Of a stretch of 5,917 nucleotides of DNA, positions 5,672-5,917 are shown one piece after another; within the stretch, counting starts at the first letter, position 1; each line of letters opens with the position of its first letter. The stretch comes from Planctomycetales bacterium (GTDB taxonomy: Bacteria; Planctomycetota; Planctomycetia; Pirellulales; Thermoguttaceae): the NCBI GenBank assembly GCA_007122045.1, contig SKJM01000478.1, forward strand, positions 1 to 5,917. The letters run 5' to 3'. The notes beneath the pieces were generated by a model. The model made no database searches, was not told where the DNA came from, and worked only from the letters and a program-made list of their open reading frames with translations. The position numbers and the translations under genes are program-made.

Positions 5672-5917
5672 TTAGGTCAGGGTTTGGATCAGGCTGATCA
5701 GCGGCATGAACAGGGCGATGACGATGAACCCGACGGCGCCGCCGAGGCAGATGATCAACAGCGGCTCCATGAGGCTCATGAGGCTTTCGGTGATGACGGC
5801 CACCTCGTCGTCGAACGTGTCGGCCACCTTGTACAGCATCGTGTCCAACTCGCCCGTCTCCTCGCCCACGTCGACCATGTTCACCACCATGTCGTCGAGG
5901 ACCCGCTGGTGCAGCTT
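5672..5917 (-). CDS. gspF: GspF/PilC-family inner-membrane platform protein, C-terminal fragment
   Basis: Only the last 81 residues are present. The reading frame runs off the high-coordinate edge (first visible residues KLHQRVLDDMVVN), so the ATG at 5890 is internal and not the gene start. MVVNMVDVGEETGELDTML is the hallmark segment of the second T2SSF domain. It is followed by a charged stretch (ADTFDDEVAVITESLMSLMEP) and a final transmembrane helix, LLIICLGGAVGFIVIALFM, ending LISLIQTLT before a TAA stop. GspF/PilC proteins are polytopic inner-membrane proteins of about 400 residues that couple the assembly ATPase to pseudopilin insertion. As the first visible gene, it fixes the cluster as secretion or pilus assembly. 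The order F-G-H-I-K follows the canonical type II secretion order. GspF and PilC cannot be separated on this fragment, but the following G, H and I genes favour GspF. Confidence 0.95.
   Translation of the reverse strand, partial: KLHQRVLDDMVVNMVDVGEETGELDTMLYKVADTFDDEVAVITESLMSLMEPLLIICLGGAVGFIVIALFMPLISLIQTLT

Noticed and set aside
5672..5890. A separate small 72-residue membrane protein starting at 5890
   Set aside because: The frame continues to the window edge, and the sequence is the C-terminal T2SSF domain, so the Met at 5890 is internal to a longer GspF/PilC protein.

Overview
The window holds one tightly packed minus-strand gene cluster encoding the back half of a type II secretion / type IV pilus-like (pseudopilus) machine. 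The DNA is GC-rich with strong codon bias. The proteins show features I associate with Planctomycetes: a very large GspK-like protein with a 'QWAVNVVDF.D.D..MTPF.Y' block and a 'DGDGIPDSIWVDLG' block, and pseudopilins ending in 'GVYTTTVE' or 'RHDNIHNH'. I therefore suggest a planctomycete, probably of the Pirellulales type. This rests on family resemblance, not on a database search.

Layout in transcription order, from the high-coordinate end to the low: (1) the C-terminal 81 residues of a GspF/PilC inner-membrane platform protein (5917-5672, truncated by the window edge); (2) a GspG-like pseudopilin (5647-4892); (3) a GspH-like pseudopilin (4890-3835); (4) a GspI/PilV-like pseudopilin (3833-2886); (5) a very large GspK-like protein (2790 to 1, with its C-terminus outside the window). 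Junctions 2/3 and 3/4 have only one base between stop and start. The other two gaps are 24 and 95 bp. No promoter or strong terminator is visible, so the genes look like one operon continuing on both sides.

Likely cooperation: GspF would sit in the inner membrane with an assembly ATPase (not in the window) and drive polymerisation of the GspG-like major pseudopilin. The GspH-, GspI- and GspK-like proteins would form the initiating tip. Each pseudopilin has a basic leader, a prepilin-peptidase-type cleavage site and one N-terminal hydrophobic helix. The GspK-like protein lacks the Glu at mature position 5, as GspK proteins do. No GspJ-like gene lies between the I- and K-like genes.

The most unusual feature is in the leader regions. 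In three of the four pseudopilin genes, the short stretch between start codon and cleavage site contains a different repeat-like DNA element: an 84-bp REP/BIME-like inverted repeat in the K-like gene, a 19-bp GC hairpin in the H-like gene, and a degenerate heptamer repeat in the G-like gene. The expendable leader peptide seems to be a tolerated landing zone for in-frame repeats. The long plus-strand open frames are codon-aligned antisense shadows and are not annotated.
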